From assembly GCA_037043015.1 (NCBI GenBank), contig CM073322.1, positions 5,343,601 to 5,407,600 of the forward strand: DNA of 64,000 bases, written 5' to 3'. This document shows positions 11,070 to 20,843 of this stretch, in pieces. A program made the translations under genes and the position numbers. The notes beneath the pieces are model-generated. The model worked only from the letters and a program-made list of their open reading frames with translations. It had not been told where the DNA came from and did not search any database. The stretch comes from Bryum argenteum. Taxonomy: Eukaryota; Streptophyta; Bryopsida; Bryales; Bryaceae. Within the stretch, counting starts at the first letter, position 1, and each line of letters opens with the position of its first letter.

Positions 11070-11760
11070 ATAATCACTAAATTAGAGCATCTCCAACGGA
11101 GACTCTGCCAAATGACTCTGGCAGCAGAGGCTTTTGGCGAGCTTGGGGAAACTACCACAGGTCAGAAAAGTCGGTCCACTGGCACCACACCCACCGGTGG
11201 CTCTGAAATGTACTCCCTCATGACTTCGGAGCAACTTCCAGCTCCTAGTTGCTCAACGTCGGGAGCTCGAAAAGCTGCAAAAGCCAAGAAGATTCGCTTT
11301 GACGAGCTCTCAAGTGCGGTGTAGATAGCTCTGTATATCTTGGCTGTGCCCTGGGCCTCCTTGGCCGAGCCCGACTTCCACGCTGCCGTTGCAGAGTGAA
11401 CGGTGCGATTCCACTTCCGGAGGTTGGCAGAAGGTGGCCGTTTTTTTTGCCTCCCAGAGTCACCGCTGGAGACGCATAGCAGTAAAAAAAAGGAGCATGT
11501 GGTACCGCCTCATTTGCTGATGCCCTGAAAATACCGGCTGGGCAATGGTTCGTGGCAGCTACCAAGGAGGCACCCTAGAATCCGTGGGGACCTCCCAAGG
11601 CTGTTTTCGATAATTTTGAATTCAAATTTGAGATCTGCGACCCCAAGTTACCTTTGGAAGCCTACTGCTTGGCATTTAATGTCTGTACATCAAAAAATTA
11701 GGGGCTCATTACCCCTCCTCCATCCTCCTTGGTAGCTGCTACGAACGCTTACCCTGAAAA
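11070..11760. other. GC-richer segment with inverted repeat, no gene assigned
   Basis: The stretch begins near AGAGCATCTCCAACGG, a phrase typical of ends of some plant non-autonomous elements. It contains GGCAGCTACCAAGGAGG (11552-11568), repeated inverted as CCTCCTTGGTAGCTGC (about 11724-11739), and CCCTGAAAATACC repeated directly at both sites. Overlapping frames on both strands (70 and 106 codons) have no recognisable domain. A small decayed DNA element is possible, but its ends were not defined. Confidence 0.3.
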
Positions 11761-12099
11761 TACCAGCAATGAATGCCTTAGTTTGTCTGTTACCACTGCG
11801 ATTCGTGTGCTGTACTTATGATAGTGGATTTGTACAAGTTCATCGATTCATGACTGTTTTCTAGATGCTTTCTAGAAGAAAAGCTTTAAGTTTTCACACC
11901 ACGGAGATCTTGACATACTATTACTCTCTGCGTTTGTATGTTGTCCCACATTGTCGCTCATATTTGGCCTGCTCAATCTCTGGAATTGAGTTTCTTGACC
12001 ATACTGTTTCAGAACATACATGTGCCGGTTGTTAACCTCCTCTCAAGTTTCAACGCATGTTGTACCCTCATTACTGCCCCCTGAGAATTTCCGTTTTAT

Positions 12100-12760
12100 G
12101 GGAACTTTTGAAGTATGTAGCCGAAAGATCTTGTTTGAACTTGTACAAGATTATGAACACCAAATCCTAGACTCAAATTCCTCCCTGGTTGTGAGATCAT
12201 AGCGTTCAAAGTTGGGAAAGAAGTTTTTTACCTTGTTGTGAAATGGGAAAGCAATGATTTGAAGGCTAACAGAACCATTTTTAGAGGTAAATCTGAATTG
12301 AGGCTCTTTACATTCTTCTTCATGGGTGAGTTACGAACATGTCTATGCAGTTTTTACCCTCATACAACCTATAAAACTCAACGAAATGCTTGATTTTCCA
12401 CGTGGAGGTGAACTCAAATTGAAAGACAAAGGCCCATTTTCAACAATTAAGAAAATGTAATTTTTTTTAAGATTAAAATCCAAATGGTAATATTATGCCT
12501 TATTACTTTTTCTATATGTACAAAAAAAAAGGGCTTGAAAATAAGAAAAATCTCAAATCTTGATGAATTTTTGAGATTTCTGCATTTTAATCAACTTTGG
12601 GCAGATTTTGAGAATAAATGAGCATATACCGCAATTTGGGCAATTTCGGGAAGATTTCGAACAATGTTTTCAATGACTGCAAATATCTCCTGAAGTAGGA
12701 AGAATTTTGGAGCATGAGATGACTTTTCAGAAAGCTGTGGAAAAGCTCTATGGTAGAAGT
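12100..12760 (+). repeat. Dispersed repeat family A, longest plus-strand copy
   Basis: Contains in order all phrases used to recognise the family: GATCTTGTTTGAACTTGTAC, GAGATCATAGCGTTCAAAG, TGAATTGAGGCTCTTTACA, GTTTTTACCCTCATAC, a poly-A run, GGGCAGATTTTGAGAATAA and GACTTTTCAGAAAG. It carries the empty site corresponding to the family M insertion in the 4330-5660 copy. No ORF of substance. Confidence 0.6.
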
Positions 12761-12799
12761 ACCTAAAACCACCACCACCCCCAGTATCAACCTGTAGGT

Positions 12800-13940
12800 C
12801 TCCCCATAACCGCACTTAGCTTGAACTAGCATTGTCAGAACACTCAATTCAAACTGACCAATCAAAACAATAAAAAACTGGTGGTTTTGGGTCGAATCAT
12901 GAATGGAAATTTGTACCAGCTAGGTGTGACAATGGGAAAGTCTACAGATTAGTTTTGGGTCACCAAGTACTTTTGCCTTTGAAAATTTATAATTATTTAT
13001 GTAATGGGAGTTAAATTTTGAAAAAATTTGCATCCTATGAGAAAATTTCTTTCCTACATGGGAAAAATATACCCCAAAAATAACCATTCTAAAAAAACCT
13101 CAAAAAGCTTAAGTTGGTGGTTTTAGGGCATTCGACCTTACAACCTGCAAAGCTGTAAATCAGAGGTTGACAAAAGCTAAATCTAAAAATAGTATATCAG
13201 CGCCTGACCAAAACAGAGGCCCGTTTGAAACACGGGCCTTGCATATATCGTCCATGATCTCATGACTTAAAGGGATCGATTTGGACTCAATTTCTTCTAT
13301 CCAGCTCCTACGACGTCTTTACTGCGAACAACGTTCAATGGTATATCTGGGAAAACTATTAGCTCGTAACATGAAAAATGTAGTCATCACAGCTCACTCA
13401 TCTTTTGTTACACTGTACCACTCTTTTTACAACCCCAAAACTCCTATTAACATCCATTATCAAAATACTTCATACTTCATAGCCTTCCTAAATGCATAAT
13501 AGCACATACAGGTTTGGTATCGAAGGAGCTTGCTGGTTTGAAACTTATAGATGATAACAAATCAACAGCTTTGAACAAGGGCTGGAATAAGAACAGGTCC
13601 CAAAAGGACCAAACCCAATAGGAGCTACTTCCAAGTTCATGGAATCAACCTTCCTACACATGTATGTAAAACGCTGAACTGAGTGCGGAATCCAGAGATC
13701 AGAGCTCTGAATGATTCCGACGCAAAAACATGGATTTTGCATGACAAAAAGCAGTAGAAACAAAAACATCACCGATTCCCTCCGAATTCAGTTCAGTTCT
13801 TAACTACAGCCCAAGCAAATGTAATGGTCTCACCTCTCCCAGACCTTCTTTCTTTCCTCGATCATGAATGAATAAAAATACATTCTCCCTCCAACACTGC
13901 AGCATACTGCCGCCAGGATCAACTCAAAAGGCTAGCCCGT
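12800..13940. other. Intergenic DNA, including the probable 3' flank of the next gene
   Basis: No convincing gene. The minus-strand gene ending at 13951 should have its 3' UTR and poly(A) site in about 13500-13950; no strong signal decides where. Confidence 0.35.
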
Positions 13941-13950
13941 TGCATTCAGG

Positions 13951-14427
13951 TTATGGGCCCTTTTTCTTCTTCTTTTTGGAGCCTGGTGCTTCTGTTATCA
14001 ATGCAGGTCTCACAAAGGCATTCGACCTCTTCTTGAACTTCAACGCACGACTGTCGTCGTCGTCATCATCATCCTCATCCTGGGCCTGCACAGCTTCTTC
14101 TTCAACCAATTTGTTCTCTCTCCGACCTCCTTGATAAGTAGAGCCAGCCCTTGCCGTCGTCGGCATTAGCTTCGCCCTCAGCTTCTTATCTACTTGGCTA
14201 CTTACACGGTTGGCTTGCGAATGAGACAGGTACTTGGCCCCCAACCCTAACCTCATGGGTCGAACATCCGCACCATCATCCGCTGGCAAGCTCTTCGACT
14301 CCTCTTCCACATCCAAATCAGCTCCCCCACTCATTTTTTGCACCCAGGAGCATGCCAAGTTGAAGGCCTTCTTGGTGACCACAACCTCGGCGGCCACCTT
14401 CTCATCATTCTTCACCGTCGACTCCAT
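13951..14427 (-). CDS. Conserved-looking small protein with acidic and lysine-rich tail (DUF3245-like)
   Basis: A single 158-codon exon. The centre holds RPMRLGLGAKYLSHSQA and a KLRAKL segment. These recall the short eukaryotic family annotated as DUF3245, which has an RLGLGA-type motif, but I hold that match only moderately. The C-terminal third is strongly charged: an uninterrupted run of seven Asp (EDDDDDDDS), then basic FKKRS, and a final run of six Lys before Gly-Pro. This is typical of nuclear or nucleolar proteins. Function unknown. The ATG lies two bases after an acceptor-like TTTTGCGCAG, so the 5' UTR is probably spliced (intron 14514-14430, donor GGTAAAG, 85 bp). That places this ORF downstream of the STMP1-like ORF, possibly in the same mRNA. 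No membrane segment or signal peptide is seen. Confidence 0.75.
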   Translation of the reverse strand: MESTVKNDEKVAAEVVVTKKAFNLACSWVQKMSGGADLDVEEESKSLPADDGADVRPMRLGLGAKYLSHSQANRVSSQVDKKLRAKLMPTTARAGSTYQGGRRENKLVEEEAVQAQDEDDDDDDDSRALKFKKRSNAFVRPALITEAPGSKKKKKKGP

Positions 14428-14558
14428 ACCTGCGCAAAAGCAGAATAAAATCGCAAACGGTCCGGTTTGGTAGTTGAAATATGAAATCGAATTTCGTCAG
14501 AAAGCAAACTTTACCGTTTTCCAACTCGCTGTACAGAAAAAGCAAAAGACGGATTGTT

Positions 14559-14732
14559 CTAGGGTTTGTCCTCTGGCTTCGAAGGCTTTCGATACTGCTC
14601 CTCTAAATGCTTGACAATGACCATGCCCGTGTTCACAAGCCCCGTGACACTGGGCACATTATAATTCTGCGCCACGTAAATCCCGACCAAAGCGCCCGTC
14701 GTGAACTGGAAACTGCTCCTTATCAACCCCAT
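14559..14732 (-). CDS. STMP1: STMP1-like mitochondrial microprotein, 57 aa
   Basis: A complete 57-codon ORF from ATG at 14732 to TAG at 14561-14559. The N-terminus MGLIRSSFQFTTGALVGIYV is a single membrane segment of about 18 residues, followed by the conserved AQNYNVPSV and a charged tail (KHLEEQYRKPSKPEDKP). The family (short transmembrane mitochondrial protein 1) has the same layout: a hydrophobic N-terminal helix with G(M/I)YLAQNY(D/N)(I/V)P and a short Lys-rich tail. Animal STMP1 sits in the inner mitochondrial membrane and is linked to respiratory complexes; the plant function is not established. There is no intron in the coding part. The ORF lies 131 bp upstream of the next ORF on the same strand, with a likely intron between them, suggesting a dicistronic transcript. 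AACCCTAAAC sits about 40 bp upstream. Confidence 0.82.
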   Translation of the reverse strand: MGLIRSSFQFTTGALVGIYVAQNYNVPSVTGLVNTGMVIVKHLEEQYRKPSKPEDKP

Positions 14733-15120
14733 CCTGCCACCTCAACCGAGCTCTGCACTCGTTAACGACTCCAACGTCGAACCCTAAACATATGCACTCA
14801 GGAATTCCTCCCTGGGACTTATCAAAAACACAATCCTACAACCAAATTCTCGAATTCTCTGCCTTTCCCGCCCTACGATTCCTCTGGAGTGCTTGAAATT
14901 TTAAAATGGTTAATCAATTGAAGGATTACCAGAAAGTAAGGCGAATCTTCCGTGCCGATAATCTCTCCCGAAGAATTGAAGAGCCTCCCCTGCAATAACA
15001 AGACCCTAAATCGACATCGCCACATGAAGTTACAATGGCGACGGTGCCTCGGGCCCAAGCAATGTCCAGAACAAAAGTGCTTGACTACTAAAGGTTAGGG
15101 CTGACGTGTCTGGTCGGTGA
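14733..15120 (-). promoter_or_regulatory. Likely leader and promoter of the STMP1-like gene
   Basis: Upstream of the microprotein ATG. A telo-box-like AACCCTAAAC lies near 14774 (plus-strand coordinates). A possible non-coding first exon around 14930-15060 ends in TTTCTG|GTAATC, and an acceptor-like GGTGGCAG lies immediately before the ATG. The 61-codon ORF here has no family resemblance and may be an upstream ORF or nothing. Evidence is positional. Confidence 0.35.
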
Positions 15121-16080
15121 TTCCCTAATATCTACCTCTCTAGTATCACATAATTTCGCATGTCCATGTGGCACCCTAAGTAATGATTGTCATTGGGGTG
15201 GCACTCTTGGGAATGATTTCGTGTTGTAAGAGAAAAATGAAGTCTCCCTATACTCGATGCAAACCCTTGCCTTGGGCTCTACTTCTTTTATGGGTCAAAA
15301 TTCAAATACGAATGAACTCAAAGAAGAAGTCAGAGAAACTCCAACCTATTTAGAGGCCTACGTGAATATAGTGTTTGTTGGACCTATCCCATGGATGTAT
15401 GCTTAAAGGTCATCACACCAATGACGGGACTTCATGCGTCACCAACATCATTTATAAGCCAAGCCATGATGGCGCCTATGTACCTGAAGATTGAGTGAGA
15501 TTGCTGCGCATATGTTAACCCCTAAAGATCCTTGATACACATCATCAAAAAGAACCTTCTTCTACTTCAGGCCCAAAGATACTCAATCTACAAATTACTT
15601 AGAAGATCCAATCTTAGGATCTTGAAGTTAACTTGACCATTTACTCAAAAATCAAATTTGAACCGTAAAATTTTCTCTGATTTTGAGATTATAATGGTGA
15701 AAGTTGGCTGACTACTTTCACTGAACTTTTAGGGGCCACGAGCAGGTCGGGAGACCTCACCTGGCGTAGCGATTGACGTGCGTTCAGCTTGTACAGTCGC
15801 GGGCAGCCGTGAACATGAATTCGTTTCTGTGTAGCCGAACAGGGAATTCCGCTACAAATCGAAACAGTTCCGCCAGGGGATCGAGGGTTCCTGCGGTTAA
15901 GGCTGCCATAATCCAAAGAAGGTCGTTACGATCCGGAACAGGGGTTGCCTCTTGTGCATGTGTACGTACATCACTAGAGCTTCCAATGCCATTATCGGCC
16001 CTGGCTGGCTTTCTGAGACGTGTGGAGCTCAAGCCTAGCGGCATGCCACAGAACGCACGATTGGGCAAAACTACCGGGCC
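15121..16080. other. Intergenic DNA with repeat fragments
   Basis: About 15330-15450 resembles the 3' part of the family S element at 24350-24450 (TCCAACCTATTTAGAGGCC against TCCAACCTATGTAGAGGTC, and AGGTCATCACACCAATG). About 15590-15720 matches the arm of the inverted repeat at 55975-56240 (ATTATAATGGTGAAAGTTGG and neighbours). The rest presumably contains the promoter of the gene starting at 16107/16170. The short ORFs on both strands at 15689-16087 show no family. Confidence 0.4.
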
Positions 16081-16106
16081 AGGATAACAATGAATGATTG
16101 TACGTA

Positions 16107-18665
16107 ATGGATCACGCGAGTGCCATCAATCACAAACTGCAGTCCCAATCCCTTCATTTTTTCCGCGTTATGGCCATGGCGGTGACGCTGTTGTTACCGT
16201 TGTTGTTGTTGGTCGGCGTAGTGGCTGCTGCCGCGCAATCCGATGTCGAGGGCACCATTGCATTCTCCACAGTGTCGCAGATGAGCTTCGCGTTCGATGT
16301 GTACACTCTCGAGCTCGATAGCCTTCGGGAGATTCGGCAGACGGTGGGTGAGTCCGTGAGCTACAATGCCCAGCTCGTGAAGGGCTCCGCGTCTTTGAGA
16401 GAACGACTCGGAGTAGTAGACTCCACTGCGCCTGAATTGGAGTTTCTTGTCTACGTCTCCGAAGTCGAAGGCACTCCACAGCTGTATCTTGATCTTGTAT
16501 CGCCGTCGCAAGGTCTGGCTGCACCCTCCATTCGTTTATGGGAATGGGTTCCAATTTTCATTATGCAAGGTTCAATGGATTCGACTTCAGTGTATAACTG
16601 TATGTTAGTATCTAATGGAGTACCTGAGGTTGACAACTTTGTTTGATGGAGCCTCGCAGATTCGAAGCTTTTGAAGAAGCGGCCACACAAGCTACGTGAC
16701 GATGCTGCTCCGAAAGTTTATCTTATGGATCGACCGTCCATGCATGGCGATATGGTGGTGTTTGTTTCCACGGAAGAAGAGTTTGGGATGCCGCTTCAAG
16801 CCTGGAATGCGGTCTATTCCTTGAACTGGAAAACGTCGGCCGTCAAGCGCTTGACTCCTCGCGGGGTTACTGATTACAGCCCGGCACTCTCTCCTTCAGG
16901 TGATCTGCCCTACAAATGTGTTCATACCTTATCTAGTTCCAATCGAATTTGAACTTGAAGGCTTGATTTAGTGGAGGTAAATGGTCGATGCTGATTGAGG
17001 TTGCATGGGTGTGCAGGTGAATGGGTTGCAGTGGCTTCCAACGAAGTTCGTGGCTGGACACAAGAGGCCGAAGATTTATATTTGGATCTTTATATTTTCA
17101 AGGCAGAGGATGGCTCTCAAAGACGGTTGATTCTCAAGAATGCAGGTTGGCCAACTTGGGCGGACGACAAGACAGTGTATTTCCACCGCATTGCACACGA
17201 TGGATGGTGGAGCATATTCAAGATCGATGTTTCGTCCGGTTCAAATGGTAAGACAGACATGATTACATTTGTAAGCACTTGCATCATTCGATTCTTGATT
17301 TTGTCTCGAAATGCATGCCGGATCTCTTTGGCGCAACTATTGAGTTTTGATTCTGATCGTCATGTAGAAGCAGAAAGGATAACTCCTCCAGGGGTGCACG
17401 CGTTCACGCCAGCAGCTTCAACGTCGGGGAACTGGATTGCAGTGGCCACCCGGCGAGCGTCGACTAGGCACATCGAAATCTTCGATTTGCAGGAGAACAA
17501 ATTCATCCCCGTAACAGCTCGCATCAACCCAACCACGCACCACTACAACCCCTTCGTGTCTCCAAGCTCTGAAAACAAGATTGGGTACCACAGATGCCGA
17601 GGAGCTGACCAGGATGCTCGTGACAACCTTGAGCCTCGAGTGGAGCACTTGAAGTCGCCACTTGCAGGTGTCGCATTAGTTCGAATCCACGGCGACTTTG
17701 GTGACATTTCACCGGACGGGTCTTTGGTTGCTTACAATGATAATCGAAATAGCTTGGCCGTGATGAAGCTGGACGGCTCAGCAAGACGAGTCGTATACAA
17801 GGGTCCACTGTTTGGATCTGCCTGGGATCCCACGGGGACGGGGACAGTGTATATCGCAGCTGGCGCCGCCTTCGCCGGTAGACACAGCAACGTGCGCATT
17901 GTAGCGATCTCAAACGCCGACACTGCAGATGTGGAGGCTGATGCGACAAGCAGCTCCTGGAAGTACTTGACAAAGGAGGGCACGGGGAACAACGCATTTC
18001 CGGCGGTGTCAGCTGATGGCAAGTACGTGGTGTTTCGATCGTGGCGGTCGGGGTACAACAACCTGTACATCATGGATGCTGCGGAGGGGGAAGACAAGTA
18101 CCTTCGGCGCCTGACGGAGGGAGCTTGGAGCGATACCATGCCCACGTGGTCACCAGACGGTGAATGGATCGCGTTCTCATCGGATCGAGTGGCCCCTGGT
18201 ACGTGTTCATATTCGCTGTACATGATGCGTCCGAACGGGACAGACCTTCGCATGGTGCTAGACGCAGGATACAGGGGGCGCGCCAACCACATCGCCTTCA
18301 GTCCCGACAGTAAGAGAATCGCATTCTCAGGGAGCTTAGCGGCAGTGTCGTCGGAGCCGATATCGTGGCCGATGATCGCGTTACCATTCGGCGAATTGTT
18401 CGTCGTCAATGTCGATGGCACTGGGCTCACACGATTGACACACAACTCCTATGAAGATGGGACGCCCACTTGGGGACCGCTCCGCTCCCCGAAAGTGGCT
18501 GTGGCCACGCAAGGCAAGTACCCTCCTTGTGATTTCGAGGACGTGCAGTTTCTCAACACTTCCTCCGACTCGTCGCCATCGTTCCGAAGTCGATGTCCGC
18601 GGGGACTGCCAAATCTTGTCATGCCTGCTGCTGCCTTGTCGATGACAGGCGCTGGCGTGCACTGA
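16107..18665 (+). CDS. TolB/PD40 beta-propeller protein, secreted or luminal (four exons)
   Basis: Exons 16107 (or 16170)-16512, 16660-16899, 17017-17247 and 17368-18665; all junctions are GT-AG and phase 1. Starting at the second ATG (16170) gives 703 aa beginning with a clear signal peptide, MAMAVTLLLPLLLLVGVVAA. The first ATG (16107) would add 21 residues in front, so 16170 is preferred. The body has repeated propeller strands of PD40/TolB type: DISPDGSLVAYND, AVSADGKYVVFRSW, TWSPDGEWIAFSSD and AFSPDSKRIAFSG, each followed by a sheet ending in LYMM or LFVV. The plant family (annotated TolB-related or DPP6 N-terminal-like) is of unknown biochemical function; the propeller is expected to bind a partner or glycan. 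No protease domain follows. Exon GC is clearly higher than the flanks. Long frames on the opposite strand are shadows. Confidence 0.9.
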
Positions 18666-18959
18666 AACACTGCTCAAATTTCAGATTTTCCTGAAGATAA
18701 CCCTGCCTGGAGGCAATTCTCATGCATGGGAATTGGGAAAGTAAGTGGAATGAGAGTCATGATTTCTTGACTCTTCTACAATCTCTATATATTAAAGAAC
18801 ACTATCCGTGTCTGAATGTCCTTGGTAATCCACCATACATGCATGGTCATGATCATGGCCATCATCGTTTGGTCGTGTATATATGGTGTGAAGGATTTTG
18901 AAGATTTTGAAGAGTTTTCGTAAGTGCTATTTGATTGTTATTAAGAGTTTATTAGATCC

Positions 18960-19530
18960 CAATTAGAAGGAGTCATAGGGACGAGGAATATAGAATATAA
19001 AAAATGAGAGAAAAGAAGGAGTGAACGGGCGTTCAAGGGAACATCAAAAAATAACCATGAACTAGGAACAAAGGAGAGGAACTTCGAACGAAGGATAGGA
19101 ACTAGGAACGAGAACCAACAACGAATGATGGGAACTGAGAATGATTGATGGAAACCTAGAAGGGGAGTTGGGGGACAAGGAACTGGGAATTGGGAGTAAA
19201 GGTTAGGAAGCGAGAATGGGAATCTGGAGATAGATAACCATTAACCAAAAAATGGAGAATCGGGAACTAGAATAGAGGATGGGGAACTGGGAACAAGGGA
19301 ACGGGAAACATGCTATAAATCTTAAAAAGCACAAAGAACTGAATAGAAAGGAATGGAGGACATGTTATATGTTAAAAAGAAGGGGGACCATCAACGAGAG
19401 GACCGGGAATGAATGATGGAGACGGGAACAAATGATCAAAATCAATAAGAGGAGTTGGGGGACGAGGAACAAGGAACAGGGAACAAAGGATGGGAACGAG
19501 GAGAGGGAGTTTGGAGAACCATTTACAGAA
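18960..19530 (+). repeat. Purine-rich degenerate minisatellite (GGAAC-type)
   Basis: Over about 550 bp the plus strand is dominated by G and A, built from imperfect repeats such as GGGAACGAGGAAC and GGGAACTGGGAAC. It lies about 300 bp downstream of the propeller gene stop codon, so the first part could be transcribed as its 3' flank. No ORF is supported. Confidence 0.6.
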
Positions 19531-19803
19531 GAGAATGTGAAACCAAAATAGAAGAAGGGGAAGCAACGAGTCTTGATTTTTTAAATGTTTATTTATATTT
19601 TGATGTGACCTTTTTGATGTCCGTGTTTGGAGGACATGGGTAAGGACTTGTTTGCTATAAAATTCTGAAAGTGGTCTCATAGGTGTTTCTAAAATGGTGC
19701 CCTCATTTTGCACCTATGAGACTACCTTCAAAACCATTTACCACCTAAATATGAATAAATTATACATATAGAAAGAATGAAATTTGTTTGTCCTTTGAAG
19801 TTA

Positions 19804-19905
19804 CTCCCTCCGTCCCATTCTTATTGTCTAATAGGTTCTCTCAAATCTACCTTGGGAGGTACATTTGAAAGAACCACCTGGACAATAAGAATGGGACAGA
19901 GGGAG
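19804..19905. mobile_element. Stowaway-type MITE (102 bp, TA duplication)
   Basis: Starts CTCCCTCCGTCCCATTC and ends in its inverted copy with one mismatch in the outer 25 bases. It is flanked by TA at 19802-19803 and 19906-19907. The whole element folds back on itself almost completely, with a centre near TTGGGAGGTAC. The termini and the TA target are the diagnostic features of Stowaway (Tc1/mariner-derived) MITEs known mainly from grasses. Its size is at the small end. No coding capacity. Confidence 0.92.
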
Positions 19906-19907
19906 TA

Positions 19908-20843
19908 CTTTATTTGAGCTTAATCCAAAGATTATAAGGGCAAAGTTAAATTGGAGAAATCAATAACAAATAGTAAACGAGTCCAAAAATAATTAGTTCA
20001 TTCAGTCCAATCATACTACACACAAATTCTGAAGTATCCCCAAATAAAAGCAATTCTTTCCTATTGATTCTAAATTTTTGTCATGGTCAGTGGCACACTT
20101 CAACCTTCCATATCGCAAGGTTGGCAACTGATATAAGTGTTCCACTTGCCCCTAAACCCTAGAATCTGGTTCCAAATTGCAAACTCCCGCTCTACTCAAC
20201 CTCTGCGTGTATGTGTTAGTGCACTCAACGGTCGCCAAATCATACCAATACATCAAGACCTAACGATCGTGCGAAAACAGCACTGCAATAGGTCAACACC
20301 AAAACATCCACCTAAAAACTGGAGGAAATTCAAAACTCACTTCTGTAGATTAGATTGCAAATAATAGAAGCCCAAGTGAACAACAATTGGTACCCAAATA
20401 CCTCCGCAATTATTGAGATAACGTTGTGAATAGTTTGAGCCAATTTCTGTGTGAGATTCGTCCTTGTGCAATTTCCAGGGTCTTATCTGGCCACTACCAT
20501 GCTCCCTATCCCATGAATGTGAGACTTTCACGGGATCCAAACATATAATACGGGCCTCCTCAACAACAGCATTCGAAGTGATTCCACAGGGTCTGGTACA
20601 GTGAGGGACAAAACATCTTTAGAGCGTTTAATAGTTCAGCTCAATTGTGTAACCAGAAAAGACAGCTCAAAGTAGCTGATTCAATTTGTCCCTCCAGAAT
20701 GATGAACGAGGGCGCTTCACCTGAATCAAAGGTGCACTCCAGAGATAACAAAACTTCTCCGAGCGAACGAACCTATTCACGTTCATATAAACTCTTCGGT
20801 GAACACTACAGGTGTAGACGTAAAGAGCAAGCAGAGAGGGAAA
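19908..20843. other. Intergenic DNA and probable 3' UTR of the MetRS gene
   Basis: No convincing gene. The right part should contain the 3' UTR of the minus-strand MetRS gene. Confidence 0.4.

Noticed and set aside
17732..18445. 237-codon minus-strand ORF opposite the propeller gene, and a 157-codon frame at 17524-17997
   Set aside because: Both are shadows of the high-GC coding exon on the plus strand; the plus frame has clear PD40 repeats and consistent splice phases.
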